Part shown: piece after piece, positions 28,801-43,800 of the stretch | Numbering within the stretch: position 1 is the first letter of the stretch | How the letters are laid out: every line of letters starts with the position of its first letter | Source: Branchiostoma floridae | Lineage: Eukaryota > Chordata > Leptocardii > Amphioxiformes > Branchiostomatidae | Assembly: GCF_000003815.2 (NCBI RefSeq) | Contig: NC_049983.1 | Span: 25,065,445 to 25,129,444 of the forward strand | Direction: 5' to 3' | Length of the DNA stretch: 64,000 nucleotides | Program-made: the position numbers and the translations under genes | The notes under the pieces: generated by a model | What the model was told of the DNA's origin: nothing | Database searches by the model: none | What the model saw: the letters and a program-made list of their open reading frames with translations, nothing else

Positions 28801-31800
28801 GGCGCAACGGCAGCGTGTTTGGCTCAAGACCGAGAGGTCTCGAGTACGAAACCTGTCGTGTCACCGATTTTGTGCCCTTTGGAAAGGCATTTTCCATGGC
28901 TTTCCTCACTTAACTCAGGTGCAAATGAGTATCAGCTAGCCATACAGTGATTTACGTCATTTACCCGGACGGGAGACCTTGTCTTGTAATTAGCCATACG
29001 AAAGAGAATGCCACCCTGTAAGGGGCGGTTTAACCCCGCCGTGTGTAAGCATGTCGACCGATGATGATGATGAACATTCAAGTTAAACTGAATGTAGGCT
29101 TAGCTTGAAAGTTCATCTCTATTGGTAGAAGTAATTCTTGAACAAGTTGAACTGTAATTTCCAACACAAAAATTGAGCTTACTGGCAAATTTGTTTAAAA
29201 CTGTCAGAAATTTAGGTAAGTTCAATTTTGTGTTGGAAATTACAGTTAAACTTGTTCCAGAATGAACGTAGGATTTTTTCCAAAAGTGCCACATCTCTAT
29301 CATATAATGAGTATTGATCGTTCTGCATAACGCCATTTATAGTTTACTTTGCTCCAAATGACGCCAGATCATTTAGTGCTTTGGGCGACGCTACGAATAT
29401 TCCATAGCCATATATTTGCTATCAACCCATAGTCAGATTTGCGACACATTGCTCTATGGTTAGTATACCTACGTCATGTTTTCAGGAAGCTATAGTCAGA
29501 GAACAGCTCTGCCTGTCCCAGACAAGAAAAACTACTACGTATTATCCACTAAAAAGATAGGTTTGATATAAATACGCGTATTGTGACCTCTGACCTTTGT
29601 TGCAGTCCCTGATGAGAGCCTCCACTGCCTTCATCACTGACGGCATCCACATCACGTGACCTGCCTTCGGGAGCTCTGGAGGTACAGACAATAATCAACC
29701 AGTTAGTGGCTTCTTGCCGTTTTTGGCAACTTGTTTCGATAGTTGATTACCGAAAATGTACTATTTTACAGATTTTTAAAAAAATTCATTGATCATTGAG
29801 AAACATGTTCACCATACATCTATCTATTTGGTCTTTGAAATAACCTCAATCAAAACTAAACTGTTTATGGCGACAGTTGTCAGGATTCTGAATATTGAGG
29901 TTAACGGGAAAATAATGTAAGAGACCATTAAAAAATGTGGCCACAATGGCCGGGTGGCCCTTCTATGCAGAGGTGGGCATCAGTACAGGTTTGAATGTAA
30001 CTAACAAAACAAGAAACATGCGGAAACCCCCACTAACCTATGCTTTGTTTACAAAGTTGTGAAAACAAACAAACAAACCGACCTTTGCTGAAGACGAAGA
30101 GATCCACGTCGTTCCTGCTCTTGACCAGAGTGTCGTACCCGTACGACCCGCCAACCACAACCTTCGTCACGTCGAACGGCAGGGACGACTAATGGGCGAG
30201 AAAAGGTGAACGAAAGAGAGGATCAATTTACATATCAATAAATAAGGAATTTGTTCGTAGGTTAGAAGGTTACTTATTAGACGTTTTGAGAAAAATGTTC
30301 TTACTTTGGTTTATGAGTTATACGGAGAATAGCCATTATTTAATGCGTTTGGATAAGTCATTTTTAACAAAAACCGTCTCTTTCAATATTGTTGCTGGCA
30401 AATGTCGACCCAATATGCTGGCAAATGTCGACCCAATATGCTGTTAAGCTGCTAGTATGCTGTAGTCCTACTGATATTCCGCATAATATTTCATTCTTTT
30501 TTTTTTTTTTTTAGTACGTCTAGCAATTATTTCAACTCATTTTATTTGGAAGATGCAATAGGGTCACTTCGGTCATACATTCGCCGGTTCATTCATTCGC
30601 TCATTCATTCATTCACTCATTCAATACGATTACGTACCTCCAGGAAAGCGATCATCCTGGGCACGAGCTTGATGAAGCAGTCCTGTGTCTCGGCGTCCGG
30701 CTGACACTCGGCCAGCAGACTGTTCACGTCGATCTTCTGGTACAGCGGCTCGTCAACCTGTAAAGGTGATTTTGCGGTTAGGGCTGTTCACTTATTTCTT
30801 TTTATTTGCTTTAGAACAAGCGGGGACAATGCGGCACTGCACTCAAGTTAGTAACTTTTACAGTGCCACATACAGAGTACAGACAGAAGGTAAAGGCAGT
30901 ATTTTCCCTCAAATCTTACGGTCCGTCCTAACGCAGCTTGTACTAACTGAACAAAACTGGCATTTTAAGGCCTTATGGAAGCTCATCTGTGTTGGTGGTT
31001 ATCACAATGAAATACTAAACTGCAGGTATCAAATTTTCATTGAATATCGATCCACTTATACCTTTGTGTTGGAAGAAAGTTTGGCATTGCACTGTGGTTT
31101 ACAGTTAATGTAAAACAAACAAACCTGCTCCTGGCGCTGGCTGGTCAGCAACGACCTCCAGCGGCGCTTGGACCGGTATGTCTCCACGTCTATCTCCTCC
31201 AGGGTGGAGGCGCGGGTCTTGGACCAGTGCTGGGTAGAAGAACATACGAAATTTGATTTCAATCCATCAACAGGTTCAAAAGCAATGCTGACCACATATA
31301 TAGATGTATCCTGAACACATACGTAAAAACTTGGGGCAAATTTGCCATATGCAGTGTGACTTTGCACCCCACACAGCACTTTTAGGAACGTTTTCTGGAT
31401 ACTGTTGTTCACCTGGTATTGATGCAAGGCATTTTGATGGTACTACTGACTACAAAAAGGAATAGACATGAAGAAATCAGGAAGGTCACCGAAACTACGA
31501 CATGTATGTTCTGTCTTTAGAGCGCATCCTATGATATTGATGATTAGGATAAAATATGACGATGATACGTTCTCAAGGATGCTAAATTGCTGTCAGGCCA
31601 CCGCCATTTATGCGTTCTACCTTATTCTAAGGTGATACAACAGCTACCAAAACTCCTGTTTGGCCATTAGTAGAGCGAGGTTCAAAACCATCGCCTTTTC
31701 TCCCTACCTGACTGGCCACAGTCCTGGTGGCGAGGTCCTTCAGCACGTTGATGACGAAGGTGGAGGCGGTGGGCTCGGCGGGACTCGGCCGGGGCACGCG

Positions 31801-31868
31801 GATCTGGGGGCCTGCCCCGTTACCGAGGTCAGGCAGGCCCTCGTGCATCCAGGCACCCGGTGCACGGG
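25813..31868 (-). CDS. OAS-like (2'-5' oligoadenylate synthetase) domain
   Basis: Ten exons: 31868-31708, 31229-31125, 30757-30638, 30188-30083, 29675-29595, 28754-28580, 27962-27905, 27077-26896, 26564-26457 and 25984-25813, all phase-consistent, 422 residues. Counting from the first, the nucleotidyltransferase core has [11 protein letters not shown] (140-149, the GGS motif) and RNDVDLFVF with Asp156/Asp158. [10 protein letters not shown] aligns with the strand that carries the third catalytic aspartate, but here residue 217 is Thr. The OAS C-terminal domain follows: [25 protein letters not shown] and [13 protein letters not shown] near the end, all hallmarks of OAS1_C. Vertebrate OAS senses cytosolic dsRNA and makes 2-5A that activates RNase L. 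The missing carboxylate suggests a non-catalytic, OASL-like or altered role (inference). The length fits a single OAS unit plus an N-terminal linker. Confidence 0.85.
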
Positions 31869-34800
31869 CTTGGTATGGAGAGGAACAGGAAAAACATTAC
31901 AATCCATTGATCTACATGTAGTCAGGCAGGCCCTCGTGCATCCAGGCTCCAGGTGCCCGGGCTTGTTGTGGATAGGAAGAGGAAAAAAACATCATAATCT
32001 ATTGACCTAGTCTCCTTCGCAGCCTTTTAGCAGCGCTGGCTTTTATGATTTTTTTGTGGAAGCGCTAATTCGCGTTTTTCAACATGGATTAAGGTTCTTG
32101 AATGCGGGAAGAACCATGCCAATAAGCGCTCCCGCAAAAAATGAAAGCCGACGTCTCACTCTGTCAAGGAGGCTACCATTGACCTATTTTTTTCCAGTGT
32201 AGTCTATTCTCCTTCACAGCGCTTTCCCGTATTTTGAACGCGGAAAGGGCTGTTTAACGCCTGTGTGTGCTGTTCGTTGATTTGTGTCGTCAATGTAGCG
32301 AGTATGATAAGCTTTGGTAACAACATGATCTTGCAGAGGTAGGTAATACAGGAGTCTGTAGCTTACCTGGCGCGGCCTCCATTGCAGTGATGGCCCCGAC
32401 CACATCGGCGAAGATGGCGGTCACCTCGCGCTGGGCGTTGATCTGGACAGAAAGAAAGTGCGTGGCTTTTTAGTTTGGTTACATTTCAAACACATCAAAT
32501 CATTTTTTTCTAACGCTGTAAATGTAATCACCATTATTTGCCATCTAACTTTCAAAATCTGTGTTAGATGGATTGTAGAGCTAGAAAATGACGTTTTCTG
32601 TTTAATGTCAACTGGCAAGGTCTAAGTAGCTTTCGTGCAATTTCTGGGATCCTCTTTGAAAAAAAAATTAAGCTGGTATCCAATCTGTTGTGGATTGGAT
32701 GGGCTCGTTACTTTTTCAGAGGACTGTAGGAGCTCTCCGCCGTCCCCAACAACTAGTCATGTGGAGTTGGAGCTTCTGATCCTCGCGATGTATCGTAAGC
32801 TAATCAACTCTAACCGCGTAAAACTACTACCGAACGCTAGAATTACCTGGACGGCGGATAGGTTCATTCATGGCTCCCGACGAGAGCCCGTCCAATCATC
32901 AACCTCAAGGAAAAACAGAGCTAGTCTTCCTTACCCTCCTGAGCTTCCCCTGCTTCTCGTAGTGCGCCACCAGCGGCTCCGTGACGGAGTAGAAGGTGTC
33001 CAGCCGCTTCTTGATGGTCGCCTCGTTGTCGTCTGCCCTGCCGCTGGTCTTGGCGCGACCCAGGAGACGCTCCGTCATGGTCTGGGCAGAACACTCGAAG
33101 TACAGCACGATGTCGCATGGTCGGATCTGTAGGAAGTCACAAGGATAAAATTGTCATCATTTTGTCGTGTTGGTTACATGGATGTTCACGGCTTTCTTCC
33201 TCTGCGTCTTCCTATTCTCCAGAGCTTTGGGTATGTCTTCAAAAGTGTAGCAAGCATGATCGCACATGGATAGAATAAAAAAATATATTCGTACAGATCC
33301 TTCATAAATCTAATTAGTTCAGAAATATTTACAACAGATGTTTCATAAGATGTGCTGAGGCGTAAAACTCTCATATTTTTATATAACACAACAGGTTTGG
33401 AACTTTTCTTCAGTGTTTTCGTCCGCTAAAATGGACCCAGCGCTGTATGTTCTTTGTCTAAACCGTGCAAAACGCTAGTTCATGTCGAACCATTTTCTTA
33501 TGTGTTTTTGTTAAGTGTCTTAGACTGACAATAAGTCCCTCTGTTAATCATGCAGACTTACGTTAGACTCGAACTCGGTGCCCTGCCTGATCTCCCTCGG
33601 GTAGCCGTCGATCAGGAAACCCTTCGACTTGTCCGCACGGGCAATCATGGCGTCTTTCAGCAGCGCCAGGACGGTTTCCTGCGAAAAATCATTTCATAGG
33701 AATTCTATATTCTGTATCAATCAAAATTCAAATTCATAACATCGTAAGACACTGGAATTTGATAGGTAGGTAGGCAATCCCATAGCCTTTGTCCCAATGG
33801 CAGTCCCAATGACCGTAGGGGCAGTACATTGTTAACCCACTGTGTCTTGAGCATGGTATTGAACTCCCAACTCGACCTCTATGAAGGCACAAACAAAACA
33901 ACCCTCTCCTTCCACCACATCAGGTACCCATTTCACACGTGGTGTAAGGAAAGTCGTGTTAAGCCCTTTTTCCAGGCTAAGGGCATAACGTTTAGTCAGA
34001 AATGCCGGTAATCGAAATCTTGACCTCTCGTTCTCGTGTCCTCTATTCGACGCATCGACACCACTTAATTGGCACTGATCAACAGCATATTGTTGCATCA
34101 CTTTTTTCTTTCTACCAAATTGACGATAAAATAATCAAACCATACCATAGGCACCAGCTTCCCCTGTTCCATGATCTCGGTCAGCTTCTTGCCCCGGGCT
34201 GACCCCGACTTGACCTCGTCCCTCAGCAGGTCACCTGTGGACAGGTGAGTGTAGCCGTACTTGGCTACAATCTTGTCACACTGGGTTCCCTTGCCACATC
34301 CGGGACCGCCTACCACGAAGATAACCCTCTTGCCCTGCAGCTTGTCTTGTCCTGAAAGGCAATTTCACACGTTCAGGTCTTTCCAACAAGAATGTTTCTG
34401 TTGATGAATATCATACATTGTGAAATTTCCCGACGCTCAAAGCCAAGGTACGCACAAAAATCTATTAATGTTGTACAGTAAACACGCGTATAAGAAGAAA
34501 CATGGAATCAGAATCAGAATGAGTTATTTGTACAACTTCGCAGCTCTGAAGGCTGAATTGCGTGGTACATTACACTTCAGCACACACTCAGTTATAACCA
34601 TTAAAACAGTTGAATAAAATTATATACAAATATATTACTATACATAATGATAAACTCGATCACTTAAAACATTAGACGATTGAGATACAGCGAGAAGAAT
34701 ATAAGAAATTCAATGCGGGGCTACATGAGTTCAGATGTCCAGTTCACAGTCACTTGTTTATAATTTTCACTAGGTATGGGATCGGGGAATTCTTGTGTCG

Positions 34801-37800
34801 ATTGTAGAGAACAAGGACCACACTTACCAGCTGCAGGCGGAGCCGGGCCGAGAGCCTTGACCACATCCTGGAAGATGGCGTCAATCGCGCGCTCGGCGTT
34901 GATCTGAAAAGAAGTGTAGCAATTTTCACTCAAATATTTTGGCTCCAGGGTCAAACAATTCCAAATCAAACTCGATATAACGAAATGCAATGACGGTGCT
35001 TACAGTACATTGGCCTTTCCATAGTATCTAGTCTATACTCCACTTTTTGGACAGTTTGGACAAAATATGATCATTACAGCCTACATGTATTTTTGATATT
35101 TCAAAAAAATGTATGTCATGTTTTTTACATGTTTCCCTAGGGGTAATGATCACACAATTTACCCTGTTCAGCTTCTTCTTGTCCTCGTAATACTTGACCA
35201 GAGGCTCGGTGGCGGTGTAGAAGGTGTCCAGCCGCTTCTTGATGGTCGCCTCGTTGTCGTCTGCCCTGCCGCTGGTCTTGGCGCGGCCCAGGAGACGCTC
35301 CGTCATGGTCTTAGCGGCGCACTCGAAGTACAGCACGATGTCGCACTCGCGGATCTGTACAGAGTCATTACATTAGTTTTGCAGGTGTTCTAAGTGTTTA
35401 GTGTTAGTCTGGATTCTTGAATGGTCATGGAACCGGTTATCATTAGAGCAACGTTTGGTATTTGGATCAATACATAAGCGTGTCTTCTGATTGGCTCCAA
35501 GTGACAAGGTCCTCGCCAGGGTCTTTCGAAAGCCCAATCCCCATACTGCTTCGAAACTTTCGGGTTTGATATCTCGTTACATTTTGATATTCAAGTATTT
35601 GTTTCATCTGACGAAGGGCATAATATCCCTGTCATGACCAGATTCCAAAGATGTTACGCCTGTGTGAAACAACAGGGATCAAAGCACAGGCAGGAACAAC
35701 TTTGAAATGCTTTTTGACCAAACATTGAAGTATCCTGTTGGTGTTCCATACCGTAGACTCAAACGTCGTGCCCTGCTTGACCTCTCGCGGGTAGCCGTCG
35801 ATCAGGAAGCCGTTGGACTTTCCCGCTCGGGCCACCATGGCGTCCTTCAGCAGCTCCAGAACGGTTTCCTACGTAAGTGGAGAAACAATAGTCTTACGCC
35901 AAGTTTATTCTAACTGCGATAAAAACATTAAAATCCAGGTATCCAGCCATGCCCCAAAATAGCCCGATTGCCACAGGATGTTATCCACATGCATGGGGTC
36001 ATGCAAGAAAAGTGCAGAATAACAGCCCATTAAGGGGCTCATTTTTCCACCTGGGAAATGTATCTACTACTTCTAACTACAGTTCAATTTTACCGAAAAG
36101 GACATTCCATCTGATGCTACGATCCCATTTGCACCGGTGCCCAAAGGGGGGTTAGCCCTTGCAGGGCTTTGAAGCAACAAATTTGTCCCGGTGGATGGCC
36201 GTATACCGCGGGGGTGCCTCTCGGCGCTTTTAGGGGTATGTGACGGCGGTAATTGTGACCGAATCCCGGGTTTATTTTTACAGCGAGCAAAAAAAAAGAA
36301 ATTACAGGGTCCCAGCCGCGCCCCAAAATAGCCCGACAGTGACAGGAAGTAACCAGGGGGGTCGCCGGATGTAAAAAAAAGCAGCCTGTTAACTTCGAGA
36401 AGGGGCTCACTTTTTCAAATGGGACCGTATCAGAACCCTGGACGTCATTTCTTCCTTTAAAATCCTTACCAATCACTAAACGCTTATACAAAAGTATCCC
36501 TTTTATTGAGTCTCACCATAGGCACCAGCTTCCCCTGCTCCATGATCTCGGTCAGCTTCTTGCCCCGGGCTGACCCCGACTTGACCTCGTCCCTCAGCAG
36601 GTCACCTGTGGACAGGTGAGTGTAGCCGTACTTCTCCACGATCCGGTCACACTGGGTTCCCTTGCCGCAGCCGGGACCCCCCACGACGAAGATGATCTTC
36701 TTGCCCTTCAGTGCCGTGGCTGTAAGATAGTTAAAGATAGATGTTCATCATGTAAAATCCTGTGCCCACAAATAACATCGACTAACAAAAACAACTTTCC
36801 TATCTTCCTCAGGTTGTAATTCCCCACTGATATTGACGACAGTAATGGGTCAATAATAATCACAGATGGTTACAAGTTAGATTCAGGTTACAACTATCGT
36901 TACAAATTGATGGAAGTGATAATGCAATTCCTAGGGATTGTACAAGACACCTGGCACATGAACTGCCTAGAGGACTTGAAATGAGCTGGTATCTTTTTAA
37001 AAGAAGCTGACAGACCTAGATGGAATCTTGCTGTCCAATGTGCGTATACATGTAGCAAAGGCAAGGTCCTCGAGAATGTTCTTTTAAGTCACGTGACTTT
37101 GTGGAAGAGTCCATTGCTTACCTGCAGACACAGGTGGAGCTCCCAGGGAGGAAACCACGTCAGCAAAGATGGCGTCCACGGAGCGCTCTGCGTTGATCTG
37201 TTTTGGTGGGGAAGAACAAACAAAACAGTCAGAAACCAGTCAGTATTCGTCACGCGTGTTTGCTAATCGCACAAACTGCATATTAGGTACTAACGAAGAA
37301 AGCGCTAAATATGACTGCCATTAGACGCTCTTTATATGAAAGGCGGCTGAATTAATAAATAAATTGAAATTACCAAATTGAATCGAAAGTAAAACCAAAG
37401 TAGCAGCACAGAGTGTCGGAAGTAAATGCATGTGTCAACAAAAACATCTTAGGATATCGCGAAACGTAAAACGTAAGTTGGTGGAGAAAAGAGTGTCCCT
37501 CGTCGGAAAGTGTTGGTGAAGGTCGAGCTCAAAATTTCATGCGATCCTCTGGCCTCCACATAGTACCGATGTGGATAATTTTTGGGTGAATCACTCTGTG
37601 TTGACATCAATGTATGTAGAAGCAACCAAACTATTTTCATCCAGTGTACGTATCGAGACCATCGTCGTCAGATCAACTTGCCGAAAAGACAACGCTGCTT
37701 GTTCCTTTCTGGCAATAATCTTCGCGTACTCGTACGCACGGCTGCAGCTTGGATTACTTTATTGAGTCCATTGTTACCGTCTTGTAATCACGAACATATG

Positions 37801-40800
37801 AAGAAGTTAGGTTTGCGGAACGCGAAACTGCATCCGTGCGAGGACAAAAGTGGCGATGGTCCCGTCCTTGGTGCTGAAGGTTGTACCAAAATGGCGGTAC
37901 GAATGGTTGTACGAAAATTTACCGAATATGAATATGTGATGAGAAGGAATGAGGGAGGGAGAGAGAAATAGAGGAGAGATGTGTGAAGTGTGTTCACGGG
38001 TTAGATACAGAGAGTGTGAATTGGAAATGTGAATGAGACAACGGTAGATAGAGATAGATGGGTAAAGGTACGGTGTTGGAGGAAAATCATACATCTGCAC
38101 ATTTGGGCTTTAAGAGGAGAAGAATGATGACAAGAAAGAGGCAAGATGCGAGTTAGTGAGAAGTGAAGGAGACAAGGAAAATACGCAACACGGACCGGTA
38201 TGAAATCTTGTATTTGGAAAGAAATGACAAAGACAGTGAAAGACAGAGGAATGTTTGAAGGTATATGGCGCGCATATGACAAACATGAATCTTTGGTTTA
38301 GATTATCTGCACAAAGAAATTCTAGTATTTGAACACATGTCAGTCATGCTGCCGACTTTCTAAATGTAACCATCCAAGTGTTAAATCAACGATATATTCA
38401 ACGTAACATCAAAACAAACGTACCAATGAGTACACTACAAGGTATCTTTCTATTACTACAGGTACACTCCATCAATGGAGATGTTTGTACCGAAAGTTAA
38501 TAAACAAAGCATGCATATCATTTGTAGTCTACAGTAACATCTCTGATTCGAAGAATCATACTACAAGTTAACGAGCAATAGTGAACACAACATTGACCAA
38601 ATGTTATCTGAAATCAAGTCTCACAAGTACGCAGACGTGCTATCAACATACCAAGCAGTACGTACCCTACACAGTTTGCCCTTGTCTTGGTAGAACTGCA
38701 CCACCGGTTCGGTAGCGGAGTAGAAGGTGTCCAGCCGCTTCTTGATGGTCGCCTCGTTGTCGTCTGCCCTGCCGCTGGTCTTGGCGCGACCCAGGAGGCG
38801 CTCCGTCATGGTCTGAGCGGCGCACTCGAAGTACAGGACTTTGTCGCACTCTTTGATCTGTAAGGCACAATGGGTGCATAATTTGAACCTTACCTACAGC
38901 TTTTAAGTGTAAAGAAAGTAGTCCCATAGCCCCTTTAGGCTGTAGGGTAAGTGGGCTGTCATCCAGTGTGTCTAGGGTAAGGTGTTGGAAGACGGAGCCC
39001 AACCCTCTCTTCCCACCGCCTTTTTACCCTCTAACTAAAACCAGGTACCCATTTTTGTACTTGGGTGGAAAGTGTCTTTTCCAATAGATCAAGACAGTTA
39101 GCAATAGCATAGTAGGTTTCAAATACCCAGGACTTGGTTCTGGTCTAGATACTCTGTGCGACCCCACTACTGCTCAGTAAACAGTGACATAAGACATTGC
39201 ATTAAGCTTAAAGCAAACAAATACAAGACCTAAGCACTCGCTTGAGACGAGACGTTGTTCGGATTACTTCACAACTTAGGATCCTACAAACGTTGTCGAT
39301 GCAAGAAAGGGATGGGCTGATGCACTCGCTACATACCCTGGACTCGAACTCTGTCCCCTGCTTGACTTCCCGCGGGTAGCCGTCGATGAGGAAACCGTTG
39401 GACTTGTCCGCACGGGCCACCATGGCGTCCTTCACTAGCTCCAGAACGGTTTCCTGTCACAATGGGAAAACACAACGTTGAATTAACTGCTCTGTACAGT
39501 TGACAGGACGTAATCTCCTGTTAAGCTAGGATAAGCTTGTCTCGTCATTAGGCCACGTTGATTTGATTATATGGATGACATCCTCTGGGAACTCCAAAAC
39601 TGATGCGAGCATGCGGATAAAAGGGTCGACCAAAAAATGTACCTTCATCATGAAATCTAAGTGGTAAGAAAAGTTGAAAAAATAACCCAACGCAAGGAGT
39701 ATTTGATATCGAACAATAGATTATTCTGTTTTGTTCCTTTTTCTTCCACGCAAAAGACGTGTGTAACGAAGTCCTATATGTTTGCCTAGAAATCTATGTC
39801 ATGTTAGAACTCTATGGCGATATATGTTTGGAGGATCCTCTATGGATCGACACAGCAGATATGTAAGGTAGCATATGCACGTCAGTCACAACAGGGACCA
39901 GGGGCTTTTTTNNNNNNNNNNNNNNNNNNNNNNNNNNNNNNNNNNNNNNNNNNNNNNNNNNNNNNNNNNNNNNNNNNNNNNNNNNNNNNNNNNNNNNNNN
40001 NNNNNNNNNNNTTCAGTTTTGCGGCTGTTCAGAGAAAGAATGACGGTTTAATCAGTAGAATAGCAAACATTGCGTCCATAAAGGTAAGACATTCAGGTAA
40101 TAAGATATGTCAAAAAGCAGTTACTCAAGCAACTGGATATGTTTTTGGGAGCGGTCAGACGTTTTGGATAGTGCCCACTATCTTTCGTCAGTAACATTGT
40201 GAAGTGATCTGGAAAAAAATGTTTTTATACCTTTTGCATTCGTTGTTAGGGCATTAAAAATTGTTTCTTCCAGATCTCTTTAGTGTACCTGACGAAAATT
40301 AGTCGATATTATCTGAAACGTCTGACCGTTTCCAAAATCATATCCAGTCGCTTCAGCAACTGCTTTTTGGCGTATAAATGCACATGGTAGCTCTGAAACC
40401 ATATTACGCAATAGTCGATACTATTATTTGATAGTTTAAGGCATATTCTTTCTACAAACTTACACTTGCCAGGGCAACCTTACATTTATTTTCCGAACAT
40501 TTGACGCTAGCTACCTAGGTGTCACAGTTCTTCACTAAACAAATTCGATTTATTGGCTTGTCAACCGTTGCACATGGAACATTTCTTCTTTAAACCTACA
40601 GATGGTAAAGAAAATATTCAAAGCTACAGCTCTACAAGAACATCTCATGTTTCTATCGTGCTCTTTGATAAAGAAACAAACGCCTACCTGCCGGATCGAG
40701 TGCGGCGACGACGTCAGCAAAGATGGCTTCTTTATCACGTTCAGCGTTAATCTGTGGTTGTTGTTGGCAAATATATACAACAATTGAGCTGGAAAATAGT

Positions 40801-43800
40801 AACATGTCACAAGATCAAGTATGGACGCGCCTTGCAGTTTTTCCTTTGTCCCTTCCACTGGGTCTGTTGTACGTTCCTTCAAGATGACGTTTTCTTCCCC
40901 GCTCTTCTAAAGTCCGGATTCCGGGACATTCCATGGCGTCGATGCGCCATCAGAGCACGTGTACACACAATGTGAAACATATCCACTTCTTCTACAACAC
41001 ACATTGTACTTCTCCAAATGAGACTTCGTGTTAGACTGAGGGTGGCGTTTGCCGAATGTCATTCCGATGATGAAAAGAGGAGGATGAAAGGTGTGATGTT
41101 CAACTATTTGATGGTATGGGACCGAATGTTTCAGTACAAGACGAGGAACTTGGGTGTTGAAAAAAGGGATGACAAGGACATGTTTTCTTGCATTTACGGA
41201 TGAGAAGGTACATGGATAAGTGTACTATTAGGCTGACATATGTGAACTTGGAATGTGGTAAGTGTAAACGATGACGTTTGTCGGTAAACAACAGGTGAAA
41301 ATGTACGGGAAGGGGGACATCTGAATGTGGAATTTCAGGAAAATGTAACAAGGATTTATAGACGTATGGATGTGGATGTGGAAGTCACAAACGGAATGAC
41401 GAGGGCAGGGAAGTACGGCACGATATAGTGTACCACACATCTGCTTGAGTTAAGGGCAGTGATGAGGATAACCTACCTAAGGACGATAGGACTGGAACCA
41501 TGGGGAGCGGGGAGGGTACTTTGTCATCAGGTGTAGGGGTATGGCATGTCTTAAGGTCTTTAGGTTTGGGAAAGGTCCTATCTTAATTACACGTTTATGG
41601 TTTAGGGGAAATGAAGTCTGTAGGTTTATGAAATGTCAGATGGTAATTACACGTTTATGGTGTAGGGGAAATGTCATGTTTCAAAATCTTCAGGTTTAGG
41701 AAGGGTCACTAGTATAGTAATTACACGTGCATATGGTAAGATATCATAGGACAGGAAACATGGGGATGGGACATTTTGTATATGCGGTGACACTGGAGAA
41801 GGTATGGCATGACTCAATTTGATAGGGAAAGGCAAAAAACACATGATAATTATTACACGAAAAGGTGCGATAGGACAGGACAAAGGTACATAGTATATGA
41901 TGTGGTGGTGGGGGTATGGCGTGTCTCAGAGTCCATAGGTTGACAAAAAGCCACCTGATAATTACACGTATGGATATGAGAAGGTAAAATTGACGTCGAC
42001 TCTTATCATGGTGGTTAGATAGGGCAGTTCATGTGGAAAATGCTAAATCTGCAAGACGAGGAATTCTGAAACATATGTATAAGATGGTACGAGAAGTGTG
42101 TGGCAAAATGTGGAAACGTGATGTAAGTGACACGAGGGGACGTTTAGTGTAGCAAATGGATGAAAAGTCAGTCATACTTTAGTTTATGGACATCAAAATG
42201 TTCTACAATTCCATTGTAGTACGTTGTTTTTTCATTATCTCTGCAGTTCAAGCACGGCCTTACGAATAAATGACGAAAAATAGACTTCATTTTTTCCTTT
42301 GTAAAAAAACTCGACAATTTGTTGTCTCCAGTCTGAAAAAGACTCATGCAGTACATCATGACATACCCTCTTCAGCTTCTTCTTGTCCTCGTAGAACTTG
42401 ACGACCGGCTCTGTCTCGGAGTAGAATGTGTCCAGCCGCTTCTTGATGGTCGCCTCGTTGTCGTCAGCCCTGCCGCTGGTCTTGGCGCGGCCCAAGAGAC
42501 GCTCCGTCATGGTCTTAGCGGCGCACTCGAAGTACAGAACCTTGTCGCACTCGCGGATCTATAATACAAAATGGTTGCATCGGAAAATAATATCCTCAGG
42601 TTAGTAGAGCATAGGATACTGGAATTTTCTTTTGCACAACCAGTGATGTCTCTCACCTGATAAAATTTCTATCCCAAGAAAGTCAACCCCAGTGATGAAC
42701 CGAGGCGAGGGGGCAAACTAACTTTGGCCACGTTTGGGATTGTGTTGTAGCCGCAACAGCGCCAACTACATCGGCTACATATAGCGGCGAGAAGCAGAAC
42801 TCCAGTCAGCAAAGCATTCTTTTCCCTCCGGAATTACATTTCAAAAATACACCTTCGAGTTTATCATCTTTTTCTTTATGAATCATCGTCAGGTGTTTTA
42901 GTTCCACTTTTAAGTAATTTGAAGGAAATTTTTTTCCAAAGAAGATTAGCTACATGTATTAACAGCTTTGTGTATACTAGCTAAAGTATATATACACAAA
43001 CCGTGGACTCGAACGCCGTGCCCTGCTTGACCTCCCGCGGGTACCCGTCGATCAGGAAACCGTTGGACTTGTCCGCACGGGCGATCATAGCGTCCTTCAG
43101 TAGGGCCAGTACGGTTTCCTGATAGGGAAAAATTTGTCATCTCGATATTACAAAGCTTTGTATATACACAAGAGAATGTAAATGATGACGAGAAATCCTC
43201 AAATAAGAATCATTGTTAGTACGCAACATTACCTCCGACAAAAGGTTATATTTTCGTTGATGTTCTTGTACCAATGATATCCCATCATCTCGTCACTGTA
43301 TTTGTACGTTGCTATAGAAAGACAATCTCACTGGACAATCTCACTAGACTGTGGCTAGCTGGCGGTTTTGCTTTGGTCGAAATTGAATTTGTGTAACACT
43401 TTATGATGCAAATACCGTGCAAAACGCACAAGTCTGACAAAAACAACATACTACTGCACAAGGTAAAAAAAAAGAATGTCTTCGAATTATTGAACTTCGT
43501 TGAGCGTTCTGTCAAATCGCTCGGCCGCAGCCACACCCTTAGCGTACCGCAGCTTCGGTGAGACCAGGGCTTCAGAGTCGATCTAGAGCCAGATTTTGAC
43601 CAAGACATATCATTTCAAGGATCAAAGATGAATATTTTTTTTGATCCTTCTCTTCGGACAAGTTTGAATTGGCAACGGTTAAGTCCAACTGTCACTAGCG
43701 TATTCTCTAGCCTGGGTAGTGCCATCCGGAAAGTAGTTTGCTCCGGCGTTCATCAAGCACTATATACAGTCGCTTCTCGCTCTGACATTCATCATACACT

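Noticed and set aside
39814-40194. 126-codon frame spanning the N run
   Set aside because: It includes 34 unknown residues and has no recognisable sequence on either side.
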